From contig VXAI01000020.1 in assembly GCA_013399305.1 (NCBI GenBank), positions 6,146,607 to 6,210,606 on the forward strand: a stretch of 64,000 bases of DNA. Reading direction: 5' to 3'. The translations under genes were made by a program, and so were the position numbers. The stretch comes from Rostratula benghalensis (lineage: Eukaryota > Chordata > Aves > Charadriiformes > Rostratulidae). Each line of letters opens with the position of its first letter. Position 1 is the first letter of the stretch. Under the pieces are notes generated by a model, which saw nothing but the letters and a program-made list of their open reading frames with translations, was not told the DNA's origin and ran no database searches. Shown in pieces: positions 23,601 to 38,600 of the stretch.

Positions 23601-26600
23601 ATTTAGTATCACATTTATTATACATTACTTGCTTTGAGATAATTAGGATGTAAAATATATAAACCCATATTTTTAAAGTATTTTAAATATCCTGATAAAG
23701 GAGAAGTGCAAAGACATCTCAGACTGATCCATTTAATAAACAAAGTAAGTATTATCTGCAAGCAGCCAACTGCACTGACTTCTTGTCTTCATAACTCAAG
23801 GTTCTAGAAAAAACAGATGTCCCCTCTTGGACCTCACTGGTATTAACGGCTTGGAAAGAAATGTAAGCTCACTTGTTTTTTCAATGCCTGATCATTTTTC
23901 ACCCAAGCTAAGAAGGACACAGCTATTTCTCTGAAGTTAATGAAAATACAAGAAAATATCATCCTTTTGAAAAAGAGACTGGTACAGTCAACATCTTTAT
24001 CACTTTAAATCTGTTTCCAGATGATCATCCGATAGTTTCTTCTGCTCTGTTCTTTGACTTTAAAATGCAAGGCAGCAAATATTTAATAGCCTTAATATTG
24101 TATTTTAATTAACACAATCCATCAACAGTGTTTAATTTATGCATTACTGTAATTTTACAATAAAAATAAAAGCAAGACTTTGATTGCTTAAATGACAATT
24201 GGAACTGTACATACACAGTAAATATGAAGATCACAAGCCTGAAGCATTCTGCACATTAGAGCAGTTTTATGTGTCAGTCAAAAGATATAACTTTTTTTTT
24301 TTTTTTTTTTTTTTTTGCCCCCAGCAAAGCCACTAGAACCTGTAGTTATGCTGACAGCACACTGGTTTTGTTTCTCCATTAATACCACAGCAAGAAGGCA
24401 CAGAATTCAGATTCTGGACCCTCTTCTCCTGCAGCCGCGGGTGCGTGAAAGGACAACCCTGCTACCCCTCTTCCAGCACCTCCCTACTCTGTAAATTCAA
24501 CAACTAAAACCACATCTGCACTACTTGCAGCATCGTCTCCTACTGCCCATGTTTTGGTTTTTTAAGAGAACCATGGATTTATTGAAGTGGGCCACAAGTG
24601 GACACACATCATCCTAGACACCAAACGCTGACTGCCTCTTCCCTCCTGCCTGCCAGGTCCCTTGCCGTGCTTGTCACCCGTGTGGCTCAACCTACAGCTG
24701 CTCCTCTCCCTTTACCCCCACGCTGCAAATTCCTAACCCTGTACTCCACTCTCAAATTTAAAGTAATTACAATCAGAAACCCAGCTTGTGTTGCAGCAAC
24801 ATATTCAAAGGGTGAGTATGCCCCTAAACTCCCAACTGCCTTTTCCGCTGCTGCATCCATCCCCTCACCTCCTCCCAAACTCACACCTTACTCTCATCCT
24901 CCACTTTCCCTACTCATGGGGAAGGAATCTCCCCAAAAGACACTCTAAGTTCATCTAATACTGATGTGACATAAGAATGGCCATTTGGGAGAGACCTGGA
25001 TCCACCCAGCCCTGGCCAGTGGGCTATCTGCCTACAGTACAAGCATACAGCCATGCTTCTACAGGAGCATCTCTCCTGGACTCCAGGGATTTGCAGCTCA
25101 GGAATTTCGGGACCCAGAAGGGTGTATTTGTATGTAAAAGCTCTCCAAACATTTTCCCCATGCTACTGTGTACTTGCTATGTGAACCGATGAAAGCCTCT
25201 ATAATACCCTGCAGGAGTCCAGCACTGAAGTGTGTACTGAATGAGGAAACACTTCTCCCTGTTTGTTTTGAACCTGCCATTTCCAGAGAATATTTTACCC
25301 CATGCTTGGCACTCCTGATTTTGAGAGCCCTATTGTATCTGCTCTCACTGTGTCTTTTCCAACTGGAGGAATGCTAAAGTTGTTCCTCCTACAGAGGTCT
25401 CTCTGTACCTCTAATTATTCTCGTCGCCCTGAACCTTCTCTGGTTTCACTATGTCTGTGTTGAGAACTGCAGATGAGGACTACAGTGTTCAAGAAGCAGG
25501 AGTCAGAGAAGGTTGCTATGTCAGGCTGGACTTGGTGATCTCAGAGGTCCTTTCCAACCATGACAATTCTGTGTTTCTGTCACTGTGTAAATCTGTGTTT
25601 CCTTCTCCATTCTTAAGGACGACTAACGGCCCCTTCTCTCTCCTGACTGCTCCTGAGTATTCACAGGCCATGTTTTCATAGAGCTATCACAAATCAAGGT
25701 TTTGTTCTTGAATTGCAGCAGTCAGCTCAAACACAAAGAATTTATATACAAAACTAGGGAGCTTTTTTTGCCACATGCACCACTTCATTTTTCTACACTG
25801 ACTTTCACTATTTTAGATCTCAGCCAGTTTTGTAAAGTCCTTTCTGTAATTCTTTATAGTTGTAACTCTTCTGAATAACTGACACTAAATAACATGGTGT
25901 CAGCAGCAAAGCTGAGTAGCATAGTACAGCAAAACACCCTAAAGTGCTCATACATCCTTGGCAGCAGGGAAAAAAAAACAAGGCCAGATTCCTGTGCAAG
26001 TTCATGGATGGTCAGAGAGGCCCAGGCCCTGCCAGCGTGCAGAAAGAGGAGCAGAAGCTGAGGAAGAGGGAACATTTAGTTCTCTGGGGCAATCAGAAGT
26101 GCAAGTTGAACTGTAATGAGTCCATAGCTTCTAGCAAAGAAATCCCAGTCCTGTGTTCCTGACCTGATCTCTTGTCCCATCAAGTCCTGCAACACCTGTA
26201 AAAGCTGTGACCTGGTCCCCTCTTTTGACTCTCTCATGCCTTCTAGAACAGCACACTTTGCCAGCACTACTCAGTAAGCGTACGTACCCGAATAAACCTT
26301 TTCCTTGCCAATCCGAGGCCAGGAGTCTCCAAGTTTCCCAGATTCTTGTACATTCCATCATACATCTCCTTAAGTTTATTTTTATTCCTCTGAGCTTTTA
26401 CCAACTCATTTTTGACATCCTCAACCCAATCCTACAAAGAGAAGGAAACAGATCAGTACCGAGGAAAGGTTTACTGACCCTCTGCTCAGACTGCATTTGG
26501 ATTACTGTTATTTACTAATGGTCAACTAATGGGGGTTTTGAAAACCAAAAGAGCAAACAAAAGACTATGGAAATATTTCCTTTTCATCCTGTTGATAAGA

Positions 26601-29600
26601 TGTCTCTACTTTATTAACATAATTATGGTTACTACCACAGTGTCTCGTGCAAACTAAGAAAGCCTCTGTGGGGCCAGGAGCAGTACACCAAAGACAAGAC
26701 AGGAATCCTTTGGACAGTGGGATCAGAATGTAGCCAGGGATGCCCAGCAGAGAGCAGGGAAAGCACATAAGGACACAAGTAGTTAGAAATTATAGAGATG
26801 GCCACAAGTAAGAATTGTGTGACAGTTTCAGAACAATTAAGGAAGACTGACTACTGACCATGGGGCAGGACAGAGGCCCTGAAGGAAAAAGCTGAAAAGG
26901 GCCAGTGCACAACAGCCAGCTGGCACAAGGGAGGGAGACCACCACCAGAGAAATCTGCTGACAGCAGCCTGACATCACCACCCGCTGGCTCTGGGTCGAA
27001 CCGCATCCTCCGGCTGTGGTGTCAACCGAGCTGCGGAAAGCCCCACCCCCACCCAGCCCCCTCTTGCCTAAACAGAGGGTGAGGAATGAAGGGAGAGAGA
27101 AGGGGGGGGAATAAAAAAACCCCCACACTTTACCTTGAAAAGCATTATGGGATTAGAGAGCTGTTCCAGGGAGCGAACAAAATCTTGAACTACTCCTCCT
27201 CTGTCTAACTTATTCTTGATCCTTTAAAAGAAGAGGGGAAAAAAAAGGTGCATCACAACACAACAGGAACCACCATCACCACCAAGCCTGCTATATTAAA
27301 AAAATGTATTTGGGGGTAGGTAGGACTCTTCCCTCAGAATTCTCTCGTGGGCTGCATGGCTGTCCTTGCCATGCACCTCCCAATTTTTTAAAGTGTCCCA
27401 CTATGAAAATAGGAGTTTAGTGGGGGAGCAGAAAGCATACTGGCAACAGAAACAGGCATTAAACAGACTATCCTGCCACAACAGTTCTACAAGGGTGACA
27501 GTTTGTGAAGCACAAGATTTAGATCAAAAAGATAAAGTGAAGAAATACAGCAAACATATCAGAGATTGGCAAAAGGGCAAAAGGGCATGTAAAACTGTAT
27601 TAATGGCTCTACAGCACTGTGTGATAAAAGCTGAGTTTTGCCTGGGCTTAGCTCAGGTTTCCTTGCACGGCAAAAAGGGGAAGGGACGCCTTGTAGAGGA
27701 AGGCACATGGTGCACTCAGAATAAGTACAGAAGAAGACAACAAACAACTGTCATTCCCCAAAAGATAGAATTATAGAATTGTCTAGGTTGGAAGGGACCT
27801 TTACAATCATCTAGTCCAACCATCGACATAACTCTGACAAAAACCATCACTAAACCATGTCACTAAGCACTAGGTCAGCCCATCTTTTGAATACCTCCAG
27901 GGATGGTGCCTCAACCTCTTCCCTGGGCAGCCCATTCCATTGATTAGTAACCCCTTAAGTGTAAAAATGTTTCCTAATATCCAATCTGAACTTCCCCTGG
28001 TGCAACTTGAGGCCATGTCCTCTTGTCCTACCATCTGTGACTTGGGAGATCAACCCCTGCCTCTCTACAACCTCCTTTCAGGTCGCTGTAGAGAGTGAGA
28101 AGGTCTCCCCTCAGTCTCCTCTTCTCCAGGCTGAACAACCTCAGCCTCTCCTCATAAGACTTATTCTCCAGACCCCTCACCAGCTTCGTTGCCCTAGTAC
28201 TAATAATTTGCATCCATTTCGCTCTCCCTCTCTGAAGTCTGGTAGGAGCACCTACTCTTTAAATATCTCTGCTTTCACTTGGTATTGTGGTGACTCTAGA
28301 TGTCCAAGCAAGCTTCCTCTTCACCTTTGATGGGCACTGACTCTCACTGCTGTGAAGTCTGCTATGTACAGCCTAATCACGCACTGGATTTCCCTTCAGC
28401 CTCAGCAGAGTAGGAAAAAGAAAAAGAAACTTTGATTACTGCAGAATTACCAGCAGAAAAGGCTTGCCTCCTGTGGTCATCTTGTTTTTCTTCAAAAATA
28501 TTCTAACCTCTCACAGCCTGGGGACTATATATACCCAACGCTTCAGAAAGTATTCAGGCCACCAACTTGATTATGTCTAATACTTAAGAAAGCTTCAGGG
28601 GTTGGTTCTCCCCATGCCTTTAAATGAGAACACAGTGTGCACGGGACTACCCCTGAAGTTTCTCATGCAAAAAACCAGTTTCATTAGAAAAAAATAAGTA
28701 AGTCTCTCCACTCCTGAATAACAGTAATACAAGAGTTACTCTGATTGCAAACTCACCTTTCTACAAATTCCTTGTTCTTACAACCAGTTGCGGTATCTTT
28801 GAAGCAGTAACTTTCACTGCTGATCATGAAAGGGTAGATGATGGCCTGGGGATAGGTATTTGCCATCTCTTCCACAGTGTGTTGTACGGCCACCGCTTCA
28901 TCCTTGTCAAGTAGTGCCATCATCTGGCTGATCCAACCGATGAACTGCCAGCAGGGAACCGAAGCAAGCTGCGAAAACACAGACACCGCTCTCAACTTTG
29001 GTCCTCCTCAAAAACATCAAACGCTAACAGAAGTGCTCTGTGGCCCAGCTTGACAGACAGAAACACAGCAAAGGGAAAGAGAGAATGTTGCAAAAAACAT
29101 CCCATAATAAAGCAGATTTTATTATTATTACTGCTACTGCCACCACCACCACCACTAACTACTGCTGCCTAATAGATTTTTCTTTACAAAGATTTTCAGT
29201 TTGTTGATTAGGAAGAAGATTTATACTCAAACTTGTGGCTTTTCTGTCTGGGCACAATATAATAGTTTTTTGATCACCACGCACAAACAACTCCAAAATT
29301 TGAAGTAATAGTTCAAAACACCATGGGGCTGAAGTCTTTCTTTGAGTAAAAGCAAGCCAGGAAGGAGAACACTGGAATTCCTACCACAGTTTTGTTCTTC
29401 CTTCAACTTTGAAGAGGTTTGATTTCATCTGTCTACTGAAATTAGACAGATACTAATTTCAGTAGAGCATCCCCCACCAATATACTTTGTGCTCACCTCA
29501 TTCCAAAAGCAGTATTACTTCTGAAAGGAGTGCTCTGACTCCTTGTCTCCTGTCTCACGTCTTCCTACCTAATGCAATTCAGTATTTTCTAACAAAGGTT

Positions 29601-32600
29601 AGGATCAGATTCACAGAATCACAGACTATCAGGGATTGGAAGGGACCTTGAAAGATCATCCAGTCCAATCCCCCTGCCGGAGCAGGAACACCCAGATCAG
29701 GTCACACAGGAACATGCCCAGGCAGGTTTTGAATGTCTCCAGAGAAGGAGACTCCACAACCTCTCTGGGCAGACTGATTGTCAGTCTTTATCTCACAGAA
29801 AGACAGAAGACAAAGAAATGCTTGGCAAAATTCTTTTCTGGGTGAGGTTTGTTAACTGGACCAGGTGCCATGTTCTGTTTGAACCATCAGAGCTTCACTG
29901 TGCCCACAGCTTGTGCACCTCACCTGGTTTTGCTATGTTCTCAGTTTCTTGGGATAACTAAACTGTGTTTTGGTCCCTCTTGAGTTCTTCCTCTGGCAGG
30001 GCCTGGCGTTCTGTGAGCACGAGCACAATGGGCTTGAGAAGGTGGGCAGGCCAAGGCAGGAACAGCCATGAGTCACAGAGCACCTCTCAGCTTATCTGTC
30101 CCAGGACAGGAGGGAAGGCAGCCTGGCCCAGGGTATCCTGCCGTGAAATGGCAATGCAGGGACAGGTCGTGGAAGGGAGGAAGAAGCTGTAGTTTGCCTC
30201 TCCCTGTCCTGCTTCACTTCAGAGGTCGAGAAGTGGAAAATGAGCCTGGAAAAGCTGTTGGCTTCTTGCATACAGGAAACTCAGCTTACAGAAATAAGAT
30301 ACATTCCTCACCCTAATCCTATGCGTCTTTATCAGCCCACTTAAATTGTTCAGAAGGAAGAAAAATGGTAACTTTTTTTTTCCCAGCAGCTCTCAGACTA
30401 ACATTTGGAACCAGAATAACAATAAACAGTTAAACTTTTAAGAAAAAGCTTTCTGTCCACATGAATTTGACTCAGCAAGTTAGAGAAAAGACAAGGAACA
30501 ATGATGGAATAAAATTTATCTGATTTACCTGAAGCAAAACTTACCAGTCTAACCTCTGTGTCCATCCAACCTCCACCCCCACCTTTTAAATTCAATTTAT
30601 AGCAGCATTTGCTGCCAGGAAAATGGAAGCAACTAACCTCTCGTGTCACTAGACCCAATGTCTCTGCTGGATATCTTTCAATTATTTGCAGCAGTCTAGG
30701 AAATCTCAGCCTGGCTTCTCTGGAGTTCAGTTTTAAAGCTTTTATCATTTTCTCCACCACAATAGCTGGGAATAACTGTAGATCTGCAGCGTTAATTTCT
30801 GCCAAGAGACATTAAACAAGAATTATCAGAAACACCATCACTTGTTCCATGTCTTTGATCATCTGGAACGTTCATCTTTACAATTCAGTATATTTTTTTC
30901 CCCGGTATATTTTGTATCTTTACTTTGTTCTCCTTCCCATCTCTTTCAACCGCACACATCAGCAACACATGTACTTGGGGACTGCCAGGATTAGCTTTAT
31001 CAGGAAACTGCATCAGTGCTGGTATCTCGCCTGCTTTAAACACAGAGCTGCTGTGGTCTGGGAAGGAACAAGGGAAGCATCTGCTGGATGTGACAGATAT
31101 CTGACAAGAGAGAGGGAGACTTTGAGTGATTCACTAGTACCACAGCTAGAAGTAACAGTGGGGGGAAAAAATGGAATATAAATACTGTTGAACTGGAGGA
31201 CAAACTGCTTCATTTTCAGTCAAGCTGTGCTGCTCAGGGAGACCTCCTGGATATCACAAAAGCTCACGTAGCACAGATAAATCCACCTCCCATGCTTAGG
31301 AGAAACTCCTGACTAACCAAGCAAGCCTTCTTCTTCCCTACGCAGATGCTGGTCACAGAAACCGACCAAAGTCATCCAGGCATCGATGACTCCCACCACA
31401 TCCAGGTGTTCCAGGGACTGGGACTGCTCCTCCTCCTCGGACTTCCTCGCGGCGCTGCTGAAGCACTGAAAAGCCTTCTTGTTCAGGCCTGCCAACACCT
31501 GGAATTCAACCAGAAGAGGAAAAAAAAAAGACCTGTTAGCAAGTAGCATTCTACCATTCTTTTCGAAACTGGAGCTCGGTTGCAAGTGCTGAGTAGATAA
31601 AAACTTTAACTGTATTGGACATTTTCAGCAGCTGACACAAAAGAAAAAAATTGAGACGTTACTTCTAGCGATATTTTCCACTATTTTAATTTCCACAATT
31701 TCAACTTCCACAATTTTCAATGGAAAAACACAAAACCAGGCTTTTAACTTAAAGTAGTCTCTGGAAATGTTACATGGATTTTTTATAATTGCAAAAAAAA
31801 GTTAATGTTACTAGAGGTTTTGCAAGCAGTTAACAGAAAACACAATTAAAAATGTTCTTTTTTCCTATGAAGACATATCTGCAACATCTGCATTACAGTT
31901 ATACTTCGAACATATTGCCAACAAGTTTACCAACCTGAGACACTGTACCTATTGTAGTTGTTCAACAAAATACAAAATTGCTGCAGAACAAGTTGGAACA
32001 ACAATTTAAAAAATGCTGTAACTGAAATGGATGTTTGAATTTCAAGTAGGCAGAGGGAAATTACCAGGATCATAGCACTGCTCAATACTGAACTAAAATA
32101 ACACTGAAGTCCTTAATTTTATAGTAATATCTGGTATGGCAATCTGACTAGTCTGACACAGAGCTTTTATGCTCATCTTTTAGATTTAAGAAGAATGCTC
32201 TTAATAATTAGCTTATAAATGAAGCTTAAGCTTCTGCTCAAGTTCTTACAGACTTTAAAATTTAATTTATTTTTTTTTCCTCAAGGAATCTCTTTTTTAT
32301 CTGCTTTTCTTTAACAACCATAAAACCACAAATTAAGGACAATTTTTTGATGGTTTATACTGATATGGTTTATATGTAAGAGTCTTCATAGTGGCTTTAC
32401 AAATTAATAGAAGTAAGTCAGAAATAAGAACTTCAAGTTCTTACTCAATTTGGCAGACCAGAAGTCATTCCTGCAGCAGCACCTCCCCGAAAAAGGCAAA
32501 GATGACCTGCGTATGGTCTGTCTTAAAAACCCTGTCTTCTCTATCACTGAAATTATTTAGAGAAAATAAGCACATCAGTATCATTATCAGTATTATAAAG

Positions 32601-35600
32601 ATCTCTTTATGAACTAGCATAATCTGCCAGCATGAAGAAGCTCGGAATTGGGCAGCTGAAATAAAGGCATTCTTTGAGGATCGTGTTCCCAAGCTTTGCC
32701 TTGCCACCTTGGATGCAGGTGCTATGAAACTGCCTTTCACCTCCCCACAAAACACAAGAACACAGAAACACAAGAACACTCTCCTAATTAAAAAGGCTAC
32801 AGTGGTGCAGCACTCCAGGAGTGCAGAAAAACAGACAAAATAGCAAACACATCTCTTTTTGGGTTGGTTTTTTTGTGTTTTTTTTTTTTTTACTTCCCCT
32901 AGCTGGTGTTCCTGGACAAATCACTGCTAATAGCAATGGCCTTGGCATTCTCTGTATCTATCCATACCCATCACTACCTGTTGAAGTAGTGATTACAATA
33001 CTGAAATACCTAAAAAGCTTTTCCCCTCTCATTTACCTTTTCAGGACTCTCAAGGCTTTCTCCTGATAGAGCTGATATTTTCCCAGCTTTTTCTTCCTCG
33101 ATTTGCTCAAGGCATCTTGGATCCTGACTAAGAGCATTGGCCATGATGTTGTATGTCGTGCCCAGAAGAAGGTTCTGGTTTCGGAAGGCCGTTATGTTCT
33201 TGCTAAGATAGTCAGATTTGGTATCTTCTGTTGGAATGCAAAAACAAAGTCAGGAATTTGACAACAAAGCTGCTTTGTATAATAAACAAAGTGAAGCAGA
33301 GAGAAGGCTGTTACCAAGGAGGGAGATGGTTTTTAACGCTGTGAGCACACGTTCAGGACAGCTCTGGTTCCGGCTGCAGCTCTGTGTAAAGCGGCAATAG
33401 GCACAGCTCCACCTCACCAGCCAGTCTCCCCTTGTTTTGGCATCTTTGCGCACGTCTTTCAGAAGCTTCTTGGCGACTGAGAAGCTGTTCTATATTCAGA
33501 TCAAGACAGAATTTTCAGATAATATATCCAAAGAGGGAACAAAACCTTTCCGCAACCGAATCAATGGATGAGGGGCTTTAGGCAACACAAGTAAAGCTAT
33601 AATAAAATGAAGAAAGGTCCACTGCTTGTTCGGTCTCATATTCAAAACCAGATTTCTGCTAATGGAGAAATTTGAAAAGAAAAAGGAGAAGAACAGAGGT
33701 TTGACAAACTGAGGAAATAAAAATAATTCTATCTGCGTGACTAAGCAGGCATTAACTATTTTGCAGTACAAACACTGCAATGTACCTTGGTTTATAACAC
33801 CATTAAGCAAGTGACTTATGTTTGTGTTCTGATGAAAGTTTTATGTAAGTAACATTAAAGGAAATCTTGTTTTTCCTTTACCTCTTTAAAGTGCATAGTC
33901 TGCACAGCGCTACTGTTATATTTGGTAATCACAGTGCTTAAAATTAACTTTGTCAATGATTGCAGATTTCTGCAGCATCTCACAAGATGAGGGAGACTTC
34001 GACTTAAATATTATCTGTCTTGTCTCAAGCTTTAAACTCTAAAGGCCCATTATCAAGCATGTTTATGTTTCAGTCATTTTAACAGTCACATCCAAACCTA
34101 AAAAAAATTCTAAGTCACTTAGCTTTAGTTCTTTACAGAAGAGTTAACCTAACAGCATTAATGAAAACTGTAAAAAAAATAAATAAATCATGTTTCATCA
34201 TTGCTGACTGAATCTGAATTTGATTTGCTTCCTTGTACAGAAGAGATTATTTGGAAATGAGAAAGCATAATGTTTGGTTGCAGGCATCCCTTCCACTAAA
34301 GGCCGAAGCATTTCAGATACTTTGTTTATATGCCCTTTAGAGAGCCAGAAACCATCTATGGATCAAAGGGGCCTTCAGGCACATTTCCAGTAATGACAAA
34401 TCATCAGCAAGTTTCTAATTAACAGTTATCTATTTATTTGCTTTCTCTGTGCAGCTGACTTTCTTGAGCTTTCAAAATGACCTGGACGTCAAGGTCAAAG
34501 GCAGACAAAGTCTGCCCTGGCAAAAAGGTGCCCAAGACCACATATGAAGCTTTTCCAGCTGTAGTTTACATATATTTTCTCACAAAACTGGGAGCTCTAA
34601 GACAGTACAGTCACCTGTTTTCTGGCACTTTCTATCATCTTCATTTTCATGTTAAATTTGCAGCTTTTAATCATTGAGTAAATGTCTTCATCCTGTTGAT
34701 CCACTTCCATTTGGTCACCAGCACCATATTCTTCATCCACCTCCATACTATCATTGGACTGATCACAGAGAAGTTTCTCCTGCAGCTTGTCAAGAAAGAA
34801 ACACCTGCACAATGACAGAAGAAGTACAAATCACTCTGGTATGTATGCAAAGGAATGGACATTCCAAAGTGTTGATCCGTCTGACAGTAAACAAAGCTAC
34901 TTAAAAATGGCAATCTATAGCCATCAGCCATAGCAAGGGCTAAACATAGTTATAAGAGCCTGGAAAGTCACTACTGGGACAGTAGTGTAAGTTGACCCTG
35001 GGAACATTCTAGAATCCTGAATCAATGAGATTAAGTATTAAAAGACTCCATAACAGAGTAGGATGCTTTCTTAGTTTGTTATTTTAAAAATCATATCTAC
35101 AATCCTGAAGTTCACCAAACCACAATTTCTAGTCCAACTTGACAGAAGTGCAAACTAGCAGGAGTCTCGTTTATATAGTGCATGTGGCTGTATTTTATGG
35201 CAACCTGCAATTCAAATATGTGCAACACCAAGATATGTAAACATTGAAATGTTTCGCAGAAAAGACCAGTGACCATAACCAACTTTTGAAAGGGGGTTGC
35301 TATGAATCAATGCTAAACCCTTTTCTCATTTTCATTCCACAACTAGTCCTATCTAATTGAATGGCATGGCTCATTATGTAGACTGTTACTCAATGCAGGG
35401 GAAAGCACTGCAATCTCGAGCAGGGGTAGGTGCTGAATAAAGGCACATCCTTTGTCGCTAATTTGAGGTAAAGGTTTTCAAAAAGCACATCAAAGTGTTT
35501 GAGACACTGACAACCTTGCAAGTCATAAATGTTTTGAGACTTTGTAAAGGAGTAAGCCACAGAATATATTCTGCCTAATATCTAATTGCAATAAACTCTC

Positions 35601-38600
35601 CTAAAGCCATGCCTTCCTGGCACCCGGAGATACTAAAATAAATCACAGAGCTTAGAGGGTATCGGCAGAGCTGTTGAAGCAGCTGCCCCCCAGAAAAGAA
35701 GGACAAATCTAGATATGCACTGGAAGAATGGATTGGGATGGAGATAGATACCACAGGGAGGACAGATAACTTTCAAAAAACCATTCCAGCTTCTTCAGAG
35801 CTAATCCAAAGCAGTCTCCAGAGAGCCTTTGTTCTTTCTAGCAACAGTCACACAGCAGAAGCCTCTAATTACAGCACTGGCCATTAACTTTCCTATAAAC
35901 ATGTGAAGCACTGATAGTGACAAGACTAGGCTTATTTTGTATGCTCCCTAATTTTGTAACTGCCTAGAAAGCAGGTAAGAATTTTTATTCATAACAGATT
36001 GGCCTTTTGGGTGGTGTTTGGTTGAGCTAAATGCAGCTGATGTACTCAATTACAAGTGGATGTGTTCAAGGGCTGCTGAAGTGAGCCAGTTTGTACAGCT
36101 CATGTAGTCACCGAAGCTGGAAAATGCCTAAACTAACAGTTATGTTTCCATATAAAAATGTGGTTTATCACTTGTCCCTTTCTCAACCTCCTTTTACTGC
36201 TCACTAAAAATTAGTCACACAAAACCCAGTTGTTCTGATAAAGCTATTACAATGGTTTAAGAAAAAAAAAAAAAAAAAAAAAGTCACTTAGTGGATCAAC
36301 CACCTCTCCATATGAAAACAAGCAGTATTAGAAAAAGCACCTCTCAGAACTCCACAGGCAGACAGAACTAAAGCTAACTCAGGAATGTAATTTTACCGAT
36401 TTGTAATGATATCATCCCAGATGTTCATAGGATCCATTTTAGCATCTGGATATCTGCTTGTCCAAATTCTGAGAAGTCTCTTAAGGGAAGCCTGTGAAGC
36501 TAAGTTACCTAGAAATCAATCAAGAGTACTTTAAATGCATCTAAATCCAGACAGCGTGATAAAACCTAAACCAAACATAATCTAACATTGAAACCACAAA
36601 ACTGCAATGAAACCACCCACTTGTATTTCTGGGCTTGCATTAAATACACTACTTGGTGATCCCCTTGCTTCTGTTTATTGTTGAAGCACATGAGATCAAA
36701 CAGGGGAATCGGTGCCAACTGTCACTGGGAATCACCACTGGGGAGGTAACTTTCCATACAGGAGTATGCTGGAATATAGTGGAATTGTTAATTAAATGTA
36801 ACACATAATTTGAATTGTGTGTATAAATTTGGATTTCATGCCTACCTCAGTAGCTATATATTATATACCACATCCAGCTTTTATATCTGTCTACCACTAT
36901 TTGCTACTAAAAGTAAATCCAACAAAATAAAATATCTTTGTTTAAAACTATTACTTGCACTTTTAGAAGAGATACTTCTATCACAATAGCTAACCTAATA
37001 GAACACAGAATTATTTTCCAGCCTTTCTTACACAACTGCAATAGTCCTTACTGTCAAGAAAACAGTGAGAAGTAATTCCAGACATATGCTCCTTCAAACA
37101 GAATTTCAGTCTTTTAAGTGTGGAAACAGAAATGCAAAGTTCAGGAAAGCATGATTATTCAACACAATGAAAGCGAAATCACTTAAGAAAAAAAACCAAA
37201 ACCACAACTTTACTTCTCTTGGTCATAAAATTGATGAAATCCTGTATTTCTGTCAAAGCTTGTACAGACTGCAGTTTGGTCATTCGACTTTGATATAACA
37301 AAGTATCAATACTGGAATAGCTCTGAAAAGAAAAGAACAGAATAGAAGATTTCATACACAGAATTTACAACATGACTCTATTCAGTGCTCCACATACTAT
37401 TTATCTGATGAGGCTCTAACACTGAATCTTTTATAAATAGTTTAGTACCCTGTAATCTGAGAGTAACTGCTTTGGACAAGCACAGAGGCATATTTTAGCT
37501 GCAATTCCTATCCTAGGTCTTATGATAGTCCTACAGTCTAATTAACACTTGGTAATGAACTTATAAACTCTCAATGTGACATTTTCTTTCAAAGTTTGTT
37601 CTGGGGACAGGAGGCTTCTGAAAAGATGAATGAAATAAAACTGCTATTAATCTGCACAAAGAATTACTCTGAAACAATAACTCTGAAAAAATTACAACAG
37701 ATGAAATCAGCAAAACAAACCAAATGAAAATGGGAGGATGCACTCCATTGGCTGGCTCAACTCTCATCGTTGCAAGCAGTGAGTAAATTCAAAGAAAGCT
37801 TTGTCATGACTGGAAAGCACCTAGATTTCACTGTATCTGGTCAAGCATTTCTCTTGTGTATAATCTAGAGCTCATAACAGGAACAACAGTCTCATCATTC
37901 CATGAGTTTATACAGAAAAAATCGTACCAGAGATAGCAGAGATTGTTACCTGCATGAAGATCTGCATGCCATTGCTAATGTAATACTTGGCTCTGTCAAA
38001 ATCATCTTGCAGGATGTAAAGGAGACTAAGCTCTTGGCTGTAATGCATTTCTATAATGGCTTTCTTCTGCTCTGTCTTCATTGCCTCGTCGATAAAAGTC
38101 AGCAAAGTCTGGTCATTTTCCCCACTGAGCAGTAACTTCAACTTGCTCCGTATGATATAGGGCAAATATGTCTCCTATAAGGAGAAAATATAGCCTTCAT
38201 TTCTGGGAATGGAATATTAGAGACCAACATCTTGTATCGGGGCAGATCAAATATGTAAAAAACATTTTGAACTATTTTCTTAAATGTTTTCTCTTTAGAC
38301 AAATTCCAATTTGCTAACAAATCACAGCAGCCTTTTCTCATAGGCTCAAAAAATTGTCAGGAAATTCCACCAGTTTCAAAACCAGCAGTTTGGTAACTCA
38401 TAAAACATGTAACAAAAATCAATAAAAAGACTGCAAGAAGAGGATAAAGCTGGTGCTGTATGACCAGCCATAGACCCAAAGTAAAAACTAAACAGCCAAC
38501 CAGCAGAAGTAATTGTTTCAATTATATATCAGGCTCTCCGCTAATTTCTATAACAAAAGTAATCCAAGTAATGCAATTTCTTTCCACCCACAATCACATT

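Larger units (their letters stand above)
22801..26287 (-). other. PRKDC: Largest PRKDC intron in the window
   Basis: A 3.5-kb intron between w39 and w40. It holds A/T runs (23385-23430, 24292-24316), a degenerate CR1 at about 25190-25497 and a short CR1 tail at about 25520-25580. No RNA gene or nested gene recognised; a 116-codon open frame at 24598 lacks homology. Confidence 0.7.

Noticed and set aside
29120..29155. TTATTA / CCACCA run considered as a structured RNA or microsatellite
   Set aside because: Too short and irregular to call; no supporting fold seen.
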